Translations under genes and position numbers: made by a program
Shown: piece after piece, positions 28,484 through 38,412 of the stretch
How positions within the stretch are numbered: the first letter of the stretch is position 1
Layout: each line of letters begins with the position of its first letter
The notes under the pieces: generated by a model
Seen by the model: the letters and a program-made list of their open reading frames with translations, nothing else
The model's database searches: none
What the model was told of the DNA's origin: nothing
NCBI GenBank assembly: GCA_028289285.1
Contig: JANQRF010000002.1
Span: 1,240,001-1,304,000, forward strand
Source: Alphaproteobacteria bacterium
Lineage (GTDB): Bacteria > Pseudomonadota > Alphaproteobacteria > Micavibrionales > Micavibrionaceae
DNA length: 64,000 nt
Direction: 5' to 3'

Positions 28484-29971
28484 ATGCGCATATTGGTCTT
28501 TTTCATCGCTTTGCTGGCTTTTGCCCCTGTAACCGCGGCTCCCGTACAGGCCCGCGATATGATCCCGCCAGGCGCGCCAAACAGCTTTGCCGACCTGGCT
28601 GAACGCTTAAGCCCGGCCGTGGTGAATGTCTCCTCCACCCCGAAAAAAGAAGACCGCCGCGATCTGCCGGAATTTGATATCCCGCAATTCCCGCCCGGAT
28701 CGCCGTTTGAAGATTTCTTTGAAGAATTCCTGGACCGCCATGGCGGCGATGATCACGACGCTCTGCCGCCGGCCTCTCTTGGGTCCGGCTTCGTGATTGA
28801 TGCCGAGAACGGGTATATCGTGACCAATAATCACGTCGTGCGTGATTCCGCAGAAGTGCGTGTGACGTTCCAGGATGACAGCACCATGGACGCCGAAGTG
28901 ATCGGCACCGATGAAAAAACGGATATTGCCGTTCTGAAAATTGAAACCAAAAAGAAACTCACCGCGGTTGAGTTCGGTGATAGCGGCAAGATGCGCGTTG
29001 GTGACTGGATTTTTGCCATCGGCAACCCGTTCGGTCTTGGCGGCACGGTGACAGCCGGGATTGTTTCTGCCCAGCAGCGCGATATTAATGCGGGGCCCTA
29101 TGATGATTTCATCCAGACCGATGCCTCGATCAATCGCGGGAATTCAGGCGGGCCGATGTTTAATTTAAACGGTGATGTGATCGGTATTAATACGGCGATC
29201 TTCTCGCCGAGCGGCGGATCAGTTGGAATTGGCTTTGCGATCCCCTCTAATCTGGCCCAACCTATTATCCGGCAACTCATTGAATATGGCCGCACACGGC
29301 GCGGCTGGCTGGGCGTGAAAATCCAGACCGTCACGGATGAGATTGCAGAAAGTCTTGAGCTTGATAAAGCACGCGGCGCACTGGTCGCTTCTGTGACAGA
29401 AGGCGGACCCGCCGAAGAAGCCAAGCTGAAAGTCGGGGATGTCATTTTAGAATTTGACGGCAAGCCCGTGAATGAAATGCGTGAACTTCCCCGCATTGTC
29501 GCCGAAACACCGATTGATAAAAAAGTCACTTTGCGATATTGGCGCGATGGCAAAGAACGCAAAGCTAAGGTCCGGGTCGGCGAGCTTGAAAAAGCTGAAG
29601 AAGAAGGCCTGATTGAAAGCGATGAACGTGATCTGCCAACTCCGCCTTCCAGCAATGGTGTTGAGATAGAAGATCTGGGATTGTCTTTGAGCAAACTGAC
29701 AGACCGCATGCGGGAAAGCTATAACGTGCCTGATGATATTGAAGGTGTGATGATCACAGATACGGCGCGCGGATCCGAAGCGCAGGAAAAAGGCCTTGAT
29801 GAAGGGGATGTGATTGTCGAGATCAATCAACAACCCGTCGACGCCCCGAAAGAGGTGCAGGAAATTGTCGAAAAGGCAATGAAAGACGAACGCTCTTCCG
29901 TCCTACTGCTCATCAATCGTGAAGGCGATGTCCGGTTCGTGGCCCTGAAGCTGGAAACAGGTGACGAGTAA
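28484..29971 (+). CDS. DegP/HtrA-type periplasmic serine protease
   Basis: 495 residues from the ATG at 28484 (AGAGGAT upstream). Signal peptide at about 1-23 (ILVFFIALLAFAPVTAAPVQA). Trypsin-like domain with catalytic His117 (TNNHVV), Asp147 (TDIAVL) and Ser221 (NRGNSGGPMF), then two PDZ domains (GWLGVKIQTVTDEIAESL and the one starting ILEDLGLSLSKL, with GLDEGDVIVEIN). Periplasmic quality control; the family cuts or refolds misfolded envelope proteins. Its end overlaps miaA by 11 nt. Confidence 0.94.
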   Translation: MRILVFFIALLAFAPVTAAPVQARDMIPPGAPNSFADLAERLSPAVVNVSSTPKKEDRRDLPEFDIPQFPPGSPFEDFFEEFLDRHGGDDHDALPPASLGSGFVIDAENGYIVTNNHVVRDSAEVRVTFQDDSTMDAEVIGTDEKTDIAVLKIETKKKLTAVEFGDSGKMRVGDWIFAIGNPFGLGGTVTAGIVSAQQRDINAGPYDDFIQTDASINRGNSGGPMFNLNGDVIGINTAIFSPSGGSVGIGFAIPSNLAQPIIRQLIEYGRTRRGWLGVKIQTVTDEIAESLELDKARGALVASVTEGGPAEEAKLKVGDVILEFDGKPVNEMRELPRIVAETPIDKKVTLRYWRDGKERKAKVRVGELEKAEEEGLIESDERDLPTPPSSNGVEIEDLGLSLSKLTDRMRESYNVPDDIEGVMITDTARGSEAQEKGLDEGDVIVEINQQPVDAPKEVQEIVEKAMKDERSSVLLLINREGDVRFVALKLETGDE

Positions 29972-30851
29972 AGCCCGCATCCACATCATTGCCGGGCCGA
30001 CGGCGAGTGGAAAATCGGCCAAAGCGCTTGAGATAGCCGCAAAAGAAAACGGCATCATCCTGAATGCCGATTCCGTGCAAGTCTATGACGGCCTCCCTCT
30101 TCTTTCCGCCCAGCCATCTGAAGATGATTTAGCCGCAGCGCCGCATGATCTTTATGGCACCTACCATCCAAATGACGATTGCAGCGCAGGGAACTGGCGT
30201 GAAGATGTCATAGAAAAAATCAATGACGCTTTGGAAAATGGACAAACGCCGATTATCTGCGGCGGGTCGGGCCTCTATATCAAAGCGCTGATGGAAGGCT
30301 TTTCTCCTATTCCCGATATCCCCGATGACATCCGCCAGCGCGTGATTAAACTCCAGGAAGAGCTTGGCAATCCAGGTTTTTACGAAGAGCTTCAAAAGCG
30401 CGATCCGGTGATGGCTGAACGTCTGCACCCGTTTCATACGGCGCGGCTGGTGCGTGCCTATGAGGTGCTTGAAACAACCGGCAAAAGCCTCGCTGACTTT
30501 CAGGACCTGCCGAAAGAAAAACCGCCCGCCCATTGGGAGTTTCATGTGACGCTGATGATGCCGGAACGAGATGATTTATATGCACGTTGTAATGAGCGTT
30601 TTTTGAAAATGCTGGAGATGGGCGCGCTCGACGAAGTGAAAGACTTTACCGCGCAAATCGAAAGCGGCAACGTCAAAGATAATTCGCTTCTCTGCCGCGC
30701 GCTTGGCTATACGCGTCTGCGCGATTACCAGGCCGGAATTTTATCCAAAGATGACGCGATTGCGCTTTCCCAACAAGATACCCGCCAATATGCCAAGCGC
30801 CAGATAACCTGGTTTCGCAATCAGTTAGAGCCGGATGATTTAGTGTCCTAA
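29961..30851 (+). CDS. miaA: tRNA dimethylallyltransferase
   Basis: 296-residue MiaA that adds dimethylallyl to A37 of tRNAs reading UNN codons. P-loop GPTASGKSAKAL near 10-20, DSVQVYDGLPLLSAQPS, HDLYGTYHPND and CGGSGLYIKAL. Start codon is GTG at 29961 inside degP (11 nt overlap), so translational coupling is likely. The end overlaps a minus-strand small gene by 12 nt. Confidence 0.96.
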   Translation: MTSKARIHIIAGPTASGKSAKALEIAAKENGIILNADSVQVYDGLPLLSAQPSEDDLAAAPHDLYGTYHPNDDCSAGNWREDVIEKINDALENGQTPIICGGSGLYIKALMEGFSPIPDIPDDIRQRVIKLQEELGNPGFYEELQKRDPVMAERLHPFHTARLVRAYEVLETTGKSLADFQDLPKEKPPAHWEFHVTLMMPERDDLYARCNERFLKMLEMGALDEVKDFTAQIESGNVKDNSLLCRALGYTRLRDYQAGILSKDDAIALSQQDTRQYAKRQITWFRNQLEPDDLVS

Positions 30852-31124
30852 ACCAAGACGCCGCTGAACAATATTTGACTGTAAATCCATAAACATTATC
30901 ATGTCATGTGAGGAGCAGTTTATCGCAGACATTGATTTTCGGTTAACTCTTGTAGCCGCTATATCAGGATCTGTTAATTGAAACCATGCTTTTTCAGTGT
31001 CCATTGCTGCGGTTTCAAACGCAAGCATAGCCTTTGGAATATCTTCTTGCAGAATTTCGTTTAATTCTATCAGGTGAGGAATGCCGCTCAGGGCAGTTTT
31101 AATATTTTGCGGCGTTGCGCCCAT
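30840..31124 (-). CDS. small hypothetical protein
   Basis: 94 residues, helical, no membrane span. I do not recognise it. Follows the 100-residue gene by 6 nt on the same strand, so the two form a two-gene unit. It is codon-like and has a defined neighbour, which supports it being real; overlaps miaA by 12 nt at the stop. Confidence 0.55.
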   Translation of the reverse strand: MGATPQNIKTALSGIPHLIELNEILQEDIPKAMLAFETAAMDTEKAWFQLTDPDIAATRVNRKSMSAINCSSHDMIMFMDLQSNIVQRRLGLGH

Positions 31125-31130
31125 AGCTGG

Positions 31131-31433
31131 CTAAAAAGAAAGACCGTCATTACGAACTAAATCTATTTCCAGTTGATGCCTGCCTTGCTCAATCGCATAA
31201 AGGGCAAGTTGTCGAACAATCTCTTTTGCAAGTTTCTTTCCTGAATATCCGGATTGAACATCTATATTTTCTATGAGTATGACAACATTTGGATATTCAT
31301 AGAAACGAAAAGTGGCGGCGTATTTATTACCTGAAAAAAAATATATGTCAGTTTCGGATGAACGCGCAGAAAAGCCAAAGCTTGTTGCGTAGGTAGATTT
31401 GTTAAAGCGGTCTATATACTTTGAGTACTCCAT
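31131..31433 (-). CDS. small hypothetical protein, weakly GNAT-like
   Basis: 100 residues. The middle has beta strands and SGYSGKKLAKEIVRQLALYAIEQG, somewhat like the cofactor loop and helix of GNAT acetyltransferases, but the domain would be too short to be complete. First of a two-gene unit. A good promoter ends about 9 nt before the ATG and no ribosome site is visible, so the mRNA may be leaderless. Confidence 0.55.
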   Translation of the reverse strand: MEYSKYIDRFNKSTYATSFGFSARSSETDIYFFSGNKYAATFRFYEYPNVVILIENIDVQSGYSGKKLAKEIVRQLALYAIEQGRHQLEIDLVRNDGLSF

Positions 31434-31441
31434 GATATGTG

Positions 31442-31470
31442 TATTTATTACATCTAATAAATTATGTCAA
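31442..31470 (-). promoter_or_regulatory. promoter for the two small minus-strand genes
   Basis: On the minus strand TTGACA (31470-31465), spacer 17, TAAATA (31447-31442). The start should fall near 31435, two or so bases from the ATG at 31433. Confidence 0.6.
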
Positions 31471-31517
31471 ATATATTATCTCTTGCATCCCGCCCCCAAA
31501 TTACCTAAAGATCAATT

Positions 31518-31586
31518 ATGAACTCAATTCTAAACATTCTCGTGGTCGTGCTCGTGGTGCTCCGAAAGGGGGCGCTATCGGTCTGA
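31518..31586 (+). CDS. ilvB leader peptide, 22 residues
   Basis: ATG at 31518, stop TGA at 31584. The peptide contains LVVVLVVL as eight consecutive Leu and Val codons (31539-31562), plus Ile and more Leu: 12 of 22 residues are Ile, Leu or Val. This is the mark of a branched-chain amino acid attenuation leader. Stalling at these codons when Leu-tRNA or Val-tRNA is scarce would free the region after it to form the antiterminator described next. Weak ribosome site. It precedes ilvB on the same strand. Confidence 0.85.
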   Translation: MNSILNILVVVLVVLRKGALSV

Positions 31587-31623
31587 CGCGTGAGAACGTT
31601 GAACGAATTCAGATAGTCGCCCC
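31568..31623 (+). promoter_or_regulatory. antiterminator pairing of the ilvB attenuator
   Basis: GGGGGCGCTATC at 31568-31579 is complementary to GATAGTCGCCCC at 31612-31623 apart from one bulged T. Forming it uses the CCCC that the terminator needs, so the two structures exclude each other. Confidence 0.75.
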
Positions 31624-31647
31624 GGATCGAAAGAGACGGGGTTTTTT
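31620..31647 (+). terminator. attenuator terminator of ilvB (first)
   Basis: CCCCG at 31620-31624 pairs with CGGGG at 31637-31641 around a 12-base loop, followed by six T's at 31642-31647. Intrinsic terminator that would end the leader RNA when Leu and Val are plentiful. Confidence 0.8.
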
Positions 31648-31670
31648 GTTGCAATAAGCCGGAGGCAGAT

Positions 31671-31820
31671 ATGCAGTTTTGGAATAAAGATGATAATTAT
31701 CTTTCAATTTTTGAAAGAATCGTGCGCAAAACTTGTATCTGTAAGAATTTTATGTCTATAATAGAGATAGAATTCGAACATAAACCTCCTTTTGCATCAA
31801 AGCCGTGCTTGTCCTTTTAG
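31671..31820 (+). CDS. second leader ORF before ilvB, 49 residues
   Basis: ATG at 31671 with GGAGG 5 nt upstream, stop TAG at 31818-31820. The product begins MQFWNKDDNY and contains the cluster MSIIEIEFE with three rare ATA isoleucine codons. No homology known to me. Its stop lies in the loop of the following long hairpin, so a ribosome finishing this ORF would cover the 5' arm. It is read only if the first terminator is passed. Function as a regulatory ORF is inference. Confidence 0.5.
   Translation: MQFWNKDDNYLSIFERIVRKTCICKNFMSIIEIEFEHKPPFASKPCLSF
31733..31762 (+). promoter_or_regulatory. possible internal promoter before ilvB
   Basis: TTGTAT at 31733-31738, 18-nt spacer, perfect TATAAT at 31757-31762. 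Would start within the second leader ORF and skip the first attenuator but not the second hairpin. Confidence 0.35.
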
Positions 31821-31849
31821 ATTGAAAAGGCAGGCCGGTTTTGTTTTTT
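31799..31849 (+). terminator. second, long terminator hairpin before ilvB
   Basis: Stem of about 18 pairs from 31799-31818 to 31825-31842 with two single-T bulges (31806, 31812), loop AGATTG, then a T-run ending at 31849. Ends 32 nt before the ilvB ATG. Overlaps the stop of the 49-residue ORF. Confidence 0.75.
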
Positions 31850-31881
31850 AATGACCTATAAAAGGAAAAGGATAAGATCCA

Positions 31882-33672
31882 ATGACAACCGCCCAAGCCA
31901 AAACCAAAGCCAAACTGGCCAAGCCCAAAACAAAAACCATCACCGGCGCCGATATGGTCATCGAAGCGCTTGCCGAACAGGGCGTGGATACCGTATTCGG
32001 ATATCCGGGCGGGGCGGTGCTGCCGATCTATGATGCGATTTTCCAACAAAAGAAAATCAAACATTATCTGGTGCGTCATGAACAGGGCGCAGGCCATGCA
32101 GCCGAAGGCTATGCGCGTTCGACCGGAAAAGTCGGAGTCTGTTTAGTGACATCCGGCCCGGGCGCGACGAATACTGTGACGGCGCTCACCGATGCGATGA
32201 TGGATTCTATTCCGATGGTCTGTATTTCCGGGCAGGTGCCGACCTTTTTGATCGGAACAGATGCGTTTCAGGAAGCGGATACGACAGGCATTACCCGTGC
32301 CTGCACGAAACATAATTACCTGGTGAAAGATGTTGCAGACCTTCCGGCTATTATTCATGAAGCGTTTTACGTGGCCCAAAGCGGACGTCCGGGGCCGGTC
32401 CTGATTGATATCCCAAAGGATGTGCAATTTGCACAAGGACAATATATCTCCAAGGATAATGTTGTCCTGCACAGCTATCAGCCGCAGACAGAGCCGGATA
32501 TGGCTAAAATCGAAGATGCGGTTGCGCTAATGGCAAAAGCTAAAAAGCCTGTTTTCTATACAGGCGGCGGCGTGATTAATGCAGGGCCGGACGCCTCTAA
32601 AGCGCTGACGAACTTTGTGAAAGAAACAGGTTTTCCGATCACATCTACATTGATGGGGCTCGGCGCGTTCCCGGCACATGAAGAACAATGGCTGGGCATG
32701 CTCGGGATGCACGGCACCTATGAAGCCAACTGGGCGATGCATGATTGTGATGTAATGGTCTGTATCGGTGCGCGCTTTGATGACCGGGTGACGGGGCGCC
32801 TGGATGCGTTCTCTCCAAATTCAAAGAAAATCCATATCGATATCGATCCAAGCTCGATCAATAAAAATGTACATGTTGATATTGGGATTATTGCCGATGC
32901 GGGCAGCGCGATCAAGGCCATGGCCAAAGTCTGGAAAGATAAAAAATACCAGGCCGATCCAAAAGCGATGGTCGAGTGGTGGACAGAAATTAATGGCTGG
33001 CGGAAAAAGAACTGCCTGGCTTACACCAATTCTGACACGATCATTAAACCGCAATATGCGCTTGAGCGCCTGCGTGCGCATTTGGAAAAAGATAAGCGTG
33101 ATGCGTTTATCACCACTGAAGTCGGCCAGCACCAGATGTGGGCGGCGCAGTTCCTGCCCTTTAACGCCCCGAACCGGTGGATGACCTCCGGCGGGCTGGG
33201 CACGATGGGTTACGGCCTGCCTGCAGCGATCGGCACGCAAGTGGGGAACCGCGACGGCATTGTCATTGATGTGGCAGGCGAAGCCTCGATCCTGATGAAT
33301 ATCCAGGAAATGAGTACAGCGGTTCAATATAATTTGCCGGTAAAAATTTTCATCCTGAACAATCAATGGATGGGGATGGTCCGCCAGTGGCAGGAACTCC
33401 TACACGGCGAGCGTTACTCAGAGAGTTACACCGACTCCCTGCCTGATTTTGTGAAACTGGCCGAAGCTTATGGCGGGATTGGCCTGCGCGCAGAAACACC
33501 GGATGAGTTAGACGGTGTGATTGAGGAAATGCTCAAAACCGATAAGGTGACCATTGTTGACGTGCGGGTGGACCAGACGGAAAATTGTTTCCCGATGATC
33601 CCGTCCGGTAAGGCGCATAATGAAATGATCCTTTCCCCGGATGCGGATAAGTTCGATAAGACTCTCGTTTAG
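31882..33672 (+). CDS. ilvB: acetolactate synthase large (catalytic) subunit
   Basis: 596-residue ThDP- and FAD-dependent enzyme starting the branched-chain amino acid pathway from pyruvate. Motifs: GADMVIEALAEQGVDTVFGYPGG, activating Glu in VRHEQGAGHAAEGYAR, PGATNTVTALTDAMMDS, and the ThDP diphosphate site around GDASI-type VIDVAGEASILMN...NNQWMGMVRQWQE. AAAGGAAAAGGA ribosome site. Regulated by the leader with two terminators. The small subunit gene is not adjacent but 1.8 kb downstream. Stop shares 4 nt with a converging sulfotransferase gene. Confidence 0.97.
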   Translation: MTTAQAKTKAKLAKPKTKTITGADMVIEALAEQGVDTVFGYPGGAVLPIYDAIFQQKKIKHYLVRHEQGAGHAAEGYARSTGKVGVCLVTSGPGATNTVTALTDAMMDSIPMVCISGQVPTFLIGTDAFQEADTTGITRACTKHNYLVKDVADLPAIIHEAFYVAQSGRPGPVLIDIPKDVQFAQGQYISKDNVVLHSYQPQTEPDMAKIEDAVALMAKAKKPVFYTGGGVINAGPDASKALTNFVKETGFPITSTLMGLGAFPAHEEQWLGMLGMHGTYEANWAMHDCDVMVCIGARFDDRVTGRLDAFSPNSKKIHIDIDPSSINKNVHVDIGIIADAGSAIKAMAKVWKDKKYQADPKAMVEWWTEINGWRKKNCLAYTNSDTIIKPQYALERLRAHLEKDKRDAFITTEVGQHQMWAAQFLPFNAPNRWMTSGGLGTMGYGLPAAIGTQVGNRDGIVIDVAGEASILMNIQEMSTAVQYNLPVKIFILNNQWMGMVRQWQELLHGERYSESYTDSLPDFVKLAEAYGGIGLRAETPDELDGVIEEMLKTDKVTIVDVRVDQTENCFPMIPSGKAHNEMILSPDADKFDKTLV

Positions 33673-34346
33673 GAAACAGGCGCGCCAAAAAGCTTTTGAA
33701 GCGCCGTAATCGTCGCCCGGTTGGCACGATCGAAATTGGTGCGGGCAGTTGCAAAAATCCCGACTGCATGGCGCTGCGCTTCGGCTTCCAGCGTGCCGGA
33801 CGAATTGGCCCGCGGGAAAGAGGTGCGTGGCACGGCATGGCCGAGAAATGCGCAAACTTTATCCCAGTTTTCCGCATCCGTATTTTTCGTCAAATCAATC
33901 TCGAGCAAATCATGGGGGCGGCCTTCAAAATACTCCCGCACCTCTTTATTATGTTGCTTATACGTTTTTAAAAAACGGCGCTGATTGCCGATCGGCGATC
34001 CAACCCCGTCATAAATCCACACTTCGGCGGCAGCTTCGTAATAGCCAAAATACTTCTTCGCCGACTTGATCCAGGCCCGCGGATGGCGGTGGGTGAGAAT
34101 GAACTTGCTGCCCGGAAAGCGCTGATCCAGTTCCCGGTATAAAAGCGGCCAGGGATTATCTTCAAAGGCGTCAAAATGCGGCACACGGTCCAAAGCCCAA
34201 TCCAGCGCCTTATAGCGGATCGCCGGATTGGTCACACCGACCGGGCCACAGACCTTATAGCCCAGTTTTTGAAGCGCAAGCCCCAGGGATGTCGTCCCTG
34301 TTTTTTGAAAGCCGATACAAAAAATCTTGGGCTTTTGGCCTGCCAT
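33669..34346 (-). CDS. PAPS-dependent sulfotransferase-like protein
   Basis: 225 residues with the sulfotransferase PAPS signatures: 5'-phosphosulfate loop GFQKTGTTSLG at 12-22 and the 3'-phosphate motif SKFILTHRHPRAWIKSAKKY around 80-99. Short single-domain type seen in bacteria that sulfate glycans or other surface molecules. No membrane helix. Likely consumer of the PAPS made by the cysD/cysN/C block elsewhere in this window (inference). It lies antisense between ilvB and the MetF-like gene. Confidence 0.82.
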   Translation of the reverse strand: MAGQKPKIFCIGFQKTGTTSLGLALQKLGYKVCGPVGVTNPAIRYKALDWALDRVPHFDAFEDNPWPLLYRELDQRFPGSKFILTHRHPRAWIKSAKKYFGYYEAAAEVWIYDGVGSPIGNQRRFLKTYKQHNKEVREYFEGRPHDLLEIDLTKNTDAENWDKVCAFLGHAVPRTSFPRANSSGTLEAEAQRHAVGIFATARTNFDRANRATITALQKLFGAPVS

Positions 34347-34403
34347 GATGAAATCATCGTGATTTGATTCTGGCTAAAAATCCACATTTATCGCACTGCA
34401 AAA

Positions 34404-34433
34404 CATAATTTATTTTACAAAAAATAAATTATG
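34404..34433. promoter_or_regulatory. 13-bp perfect inverted repeat between divergent genes
   Basis: CATAATTTATTTT at 34404-34416 and AAAATAAATTATG at 34421-34433, loop ACAA. It sits in the 118-nt gap between the sulfotransferase and MetF-like starts, 32 nt before the latter. Could be an operator or a cruciform-forming element. Confidence 0.5.
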
Positions 34434-34464
34434 AAATATTCAGAAATTTTAGAGGGGTAATAGA

Positions 34465-35409
34465 ATGCTACAAAGAATCGATCCTGCCGTCGGCTCTATC
34501 ACACAGGAAGACCGCATTGCCGCTTTTATGCGCAGTGCCTCTATTGAAATGACGCCTAAATCTGTGCGCGAAAACAATGATACTTCAGATAAGGATGTGC
34601 CGCCAGGAACAAAAATTTACATCCCGCATATAGGTGATTTAAAAGGTCTTCAAAAAACGATTGATGAGATTGTACCCCGTCTGAAGGAGGCAGGGTTTAA
34701 TCCCGTGCCGCATATTGCCGCACGTAGATTAGCAGATGAAGGCCATCTCATGGATATTACGATGCGTATGCAATATATGGGAGTAACTGAAATTCTTCCT
34801 ATTGCAGGCGGTGTTCCTGACGGACAGGAAAAGCGCCTCAAATCATCCTGGGATGTTATCGCGCTTGACCACTTGCAAAATTATGGTGTTCGCACAATAG
34901 GTTTGGCCGGACATCCGGATGGACACGCCAATATGAGCATGGATGAGCATTTCGAATTCCTGGACAAAAAAATTGATTATCTGCGTGACCAGGGAGTAGA
35001 TCCTTATATTGTTACACAAATGAGTTTCCAGCCTGAAAACGTAAAACGCTATGCAGAAAAGGTCAGAGAGCTTTTTGAAGTTCCTGTCTCTATCGGAATG
35101 GCCGGCCCGTCCAGCTTGCGAGAAAAAATGGACTATGCAAAAAAATGCGATATGGGTGGACCGCTCAAAATGATAGCTGACATGGGACCTGTAAAAGCGT
35201 TTCAGATAGCGGTTACCACAAGGCCGGATCACATGATTGACCGACTGGCAGAGGATTTTGATCCTACTGATGCCGCCCCTATATCTCCTCATTTTTTCAC
35301 ATTTGATGCGTTTACAAAAACGCTTGATTATATGAAAAGCCTCCAGGCAGGACAATTCAGGGTACAAAAAGGCCGGGTTTTCGGCTCTGAATTCGTGTTT
35401 GGCGCATAA
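34465..35409 (+). CDS. MetF-like methylenetetrahydrofolate reductase family protein
   Basis: 314-residue TIM-barrel protein of the MTHFR family: VPHIAARRLADEGHL, EILPIAGGVPDGQ, IGLAGHPDGHANM, YIVTQMSFQPENVKRY. It would convert methylene-THF to methyl-THF with FAD. The pattern is nearer to the divergent branch linked to one-carbon and demethylation routes than to canonical MetF of E. coli. AGAGGGG ribosome site. Located between the sulfotransferase and ilvN; whether it belongs with the BHMT-like gene at 17 kb in methionine synthesis is open. Confidence 0.82.
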   Translation: MLQRIDPAVGSITQEDRIAAFMRSASIEMTPKSVRENNDTSDKDVPPGTKIYIPHIGDLKGLQKTIDEIVPRLKEAGFNPVPHIAARRLADEGHLMDITMRMQYMGVTEILPIAGGVPDGQEKRLKSSWDVIALDHLQNYGVRTIGLAGHPDGHANMSMDEHFEFLDKKIDYLRDQGVDPYIVTQMSFQPENVKRYAEKVRELFEVPVSIGMAGPSSLREKMDYAKKCDMGGPLKMIADMGPVKAFQIAVTTRPDHMIDRLAEDFDPTDAAPISPHFFTFDAFTKTLDYMKSLQAGQFRVQKGRVFGSEFVFGA

Positions 35410-35450
35410 TATCTCTTTTGATTTCAAAATATTTTTGTTAAACCCTTCAT

Positions 35451-36011
35451 ATGGCTAGACAAAAAAGCAAAGAAGCAACCACAAGTGTCTACGGGGCAGG
35501 CCCGAAAGACCTGACAGTTGAGCAGCACACAATGACGATTATGGTCGATAATGAACCCGGTGTACTGGCCCGGGTGATCGGCCTGTTTTCCGGGCGCGGT
35601 TATAACATCGAAAGCCTGACAGTTGCTGAAACGGATCACGATAAAAATATTTCCCGTATCACCATTGTAGCGAATGGCACGCCAGCTGTGATTGAACAGA
35701 TTCAGCATCAACTGGAACGGCTAGTCCCTGTCCATAAAGTCGTTGATCTTACCGTTGAAGGGGCGCATGTCAGCCGCGAGCTTGGCCTGTTTAAAGTTGT
35801 CTCGACCGGAGATAAACGGATTGAAGCCTTGCGTATCGCTGAAATTTTTGGTGCCAAGGTTGTCGATTCAACGCTTGAGTCTTTTATTTTCGAACTCACA
35901 GGCAAGCCGGACAAAATTGACGCCTTCGTTGACCTCATGCGCCCGCTTGGCCTGGTGAATGTCAGCCGCAGCGGATCTTGCGCCATGATGCGCGGTAAAG
36001 ATGTTTTGTAA
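35451..36011 (+). CDS. ilvN: acetolactate synthase small regulatory subunit
   Basis: 186-residue ACT-domain subunit: TIMVDNEPGVLARVIGLFSGRGYNIESLTVAETD, then second ACT-like half with HKVVDLTVEGAHVSRELGLFKV and PLGLVNVSRSGSCAM. Binds valine and gives feedback inhibition to the IlvB subunit. It follows the MetF-like gene by 41 nt, so ilvB and ilvN are split here. Followed by the lipoprotein gene. Confidence 0.95.
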   Translation: MARQKSKEATTSVYGAGPKDLTVEQHTMTIMVDNEPGVLARVIGLFSGRGYNIESLTVAETDHDKNISRITIVANGTPAVIEQIQHQLERLVPVHKVVDLTVEGAHVSRELGLFKVVSTGDKRIEALRIAEIFGAKVVDSTLESFIFELTGKPDKIDAFVDLMRPLGLVNVSRSGSCAMMRGKDVL

Positions 36012-36027
36012 GATTAAGGAGAGAAAA

Positions 36028-36455
36028 ATGAAAAAGACCATCCTGACAACAATTTTATGCGCTGCCAGCGCTCTGCTTTTAACAGCCTGCATGACCGAAG
36101 AACAAGCCGATGCCAAAATGGCAAAAGGCTGTGCCGCTGGGATTGGCGCACTGATTGATCCGGGCATTATCAAGGAAACGCGGGCCCAGCGCTTTGGCAA
36201 TGAAATCTTACCTGAAGGCGTGCATCGGCGCATCACACTGGATATTGTCGAAGAAAATGGCTGGTCTGAAGAAGACAAAACGTATTCCTGTTTATTCTCT
36301 GAGCAATGGGGTCCGATGAAAAGTTCTCACAGCGCTGTACTTGTACAGATCGATTTAGGCGATCAAATTGTCGGTAAAAAAGACGGTACGCTTATTGGCG
36401 AGTTAGATCAGTTTATGAAGCTGACTGAAACCGTCGATGCAGCTATGACGCAATA

Positions 36456-36456
<1 letters not shown>
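36028..36456 (+). CDS. small lipoprotein of unknown function
   Basis: 142 residues from the ATG at 36028 (AAGGAGAG before it). Type II signal peptide MKKTILTTILCAASALLLTAC with lipobox LTAC. The mature part has two further cysteines (KGCAAG, YSCLFS) and no known domain. Anchored in the envelope. It abuts the hydrolase gene with a shared base (TAATG), so the two are probably translated together, inside the ilv gene run. Confidence 0.8.

Positions 36457-38411
<1,955 letters not shown>

Positions 38412-38412
<1 letters not shown>

Noticed and set aside
29098..29709. 203-codon open frame on the minus strand
   Set aside because: Ser/Pro-rich translation fully antisense to the degP protease and PDZ domains; a shadow.
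31439..31657. 72-codon frame before ilvB
   Set aside because: It crosses both the leader peptide (in another frame) and the terminator; the Leu/Val leader in the other frame explains the sequence better.
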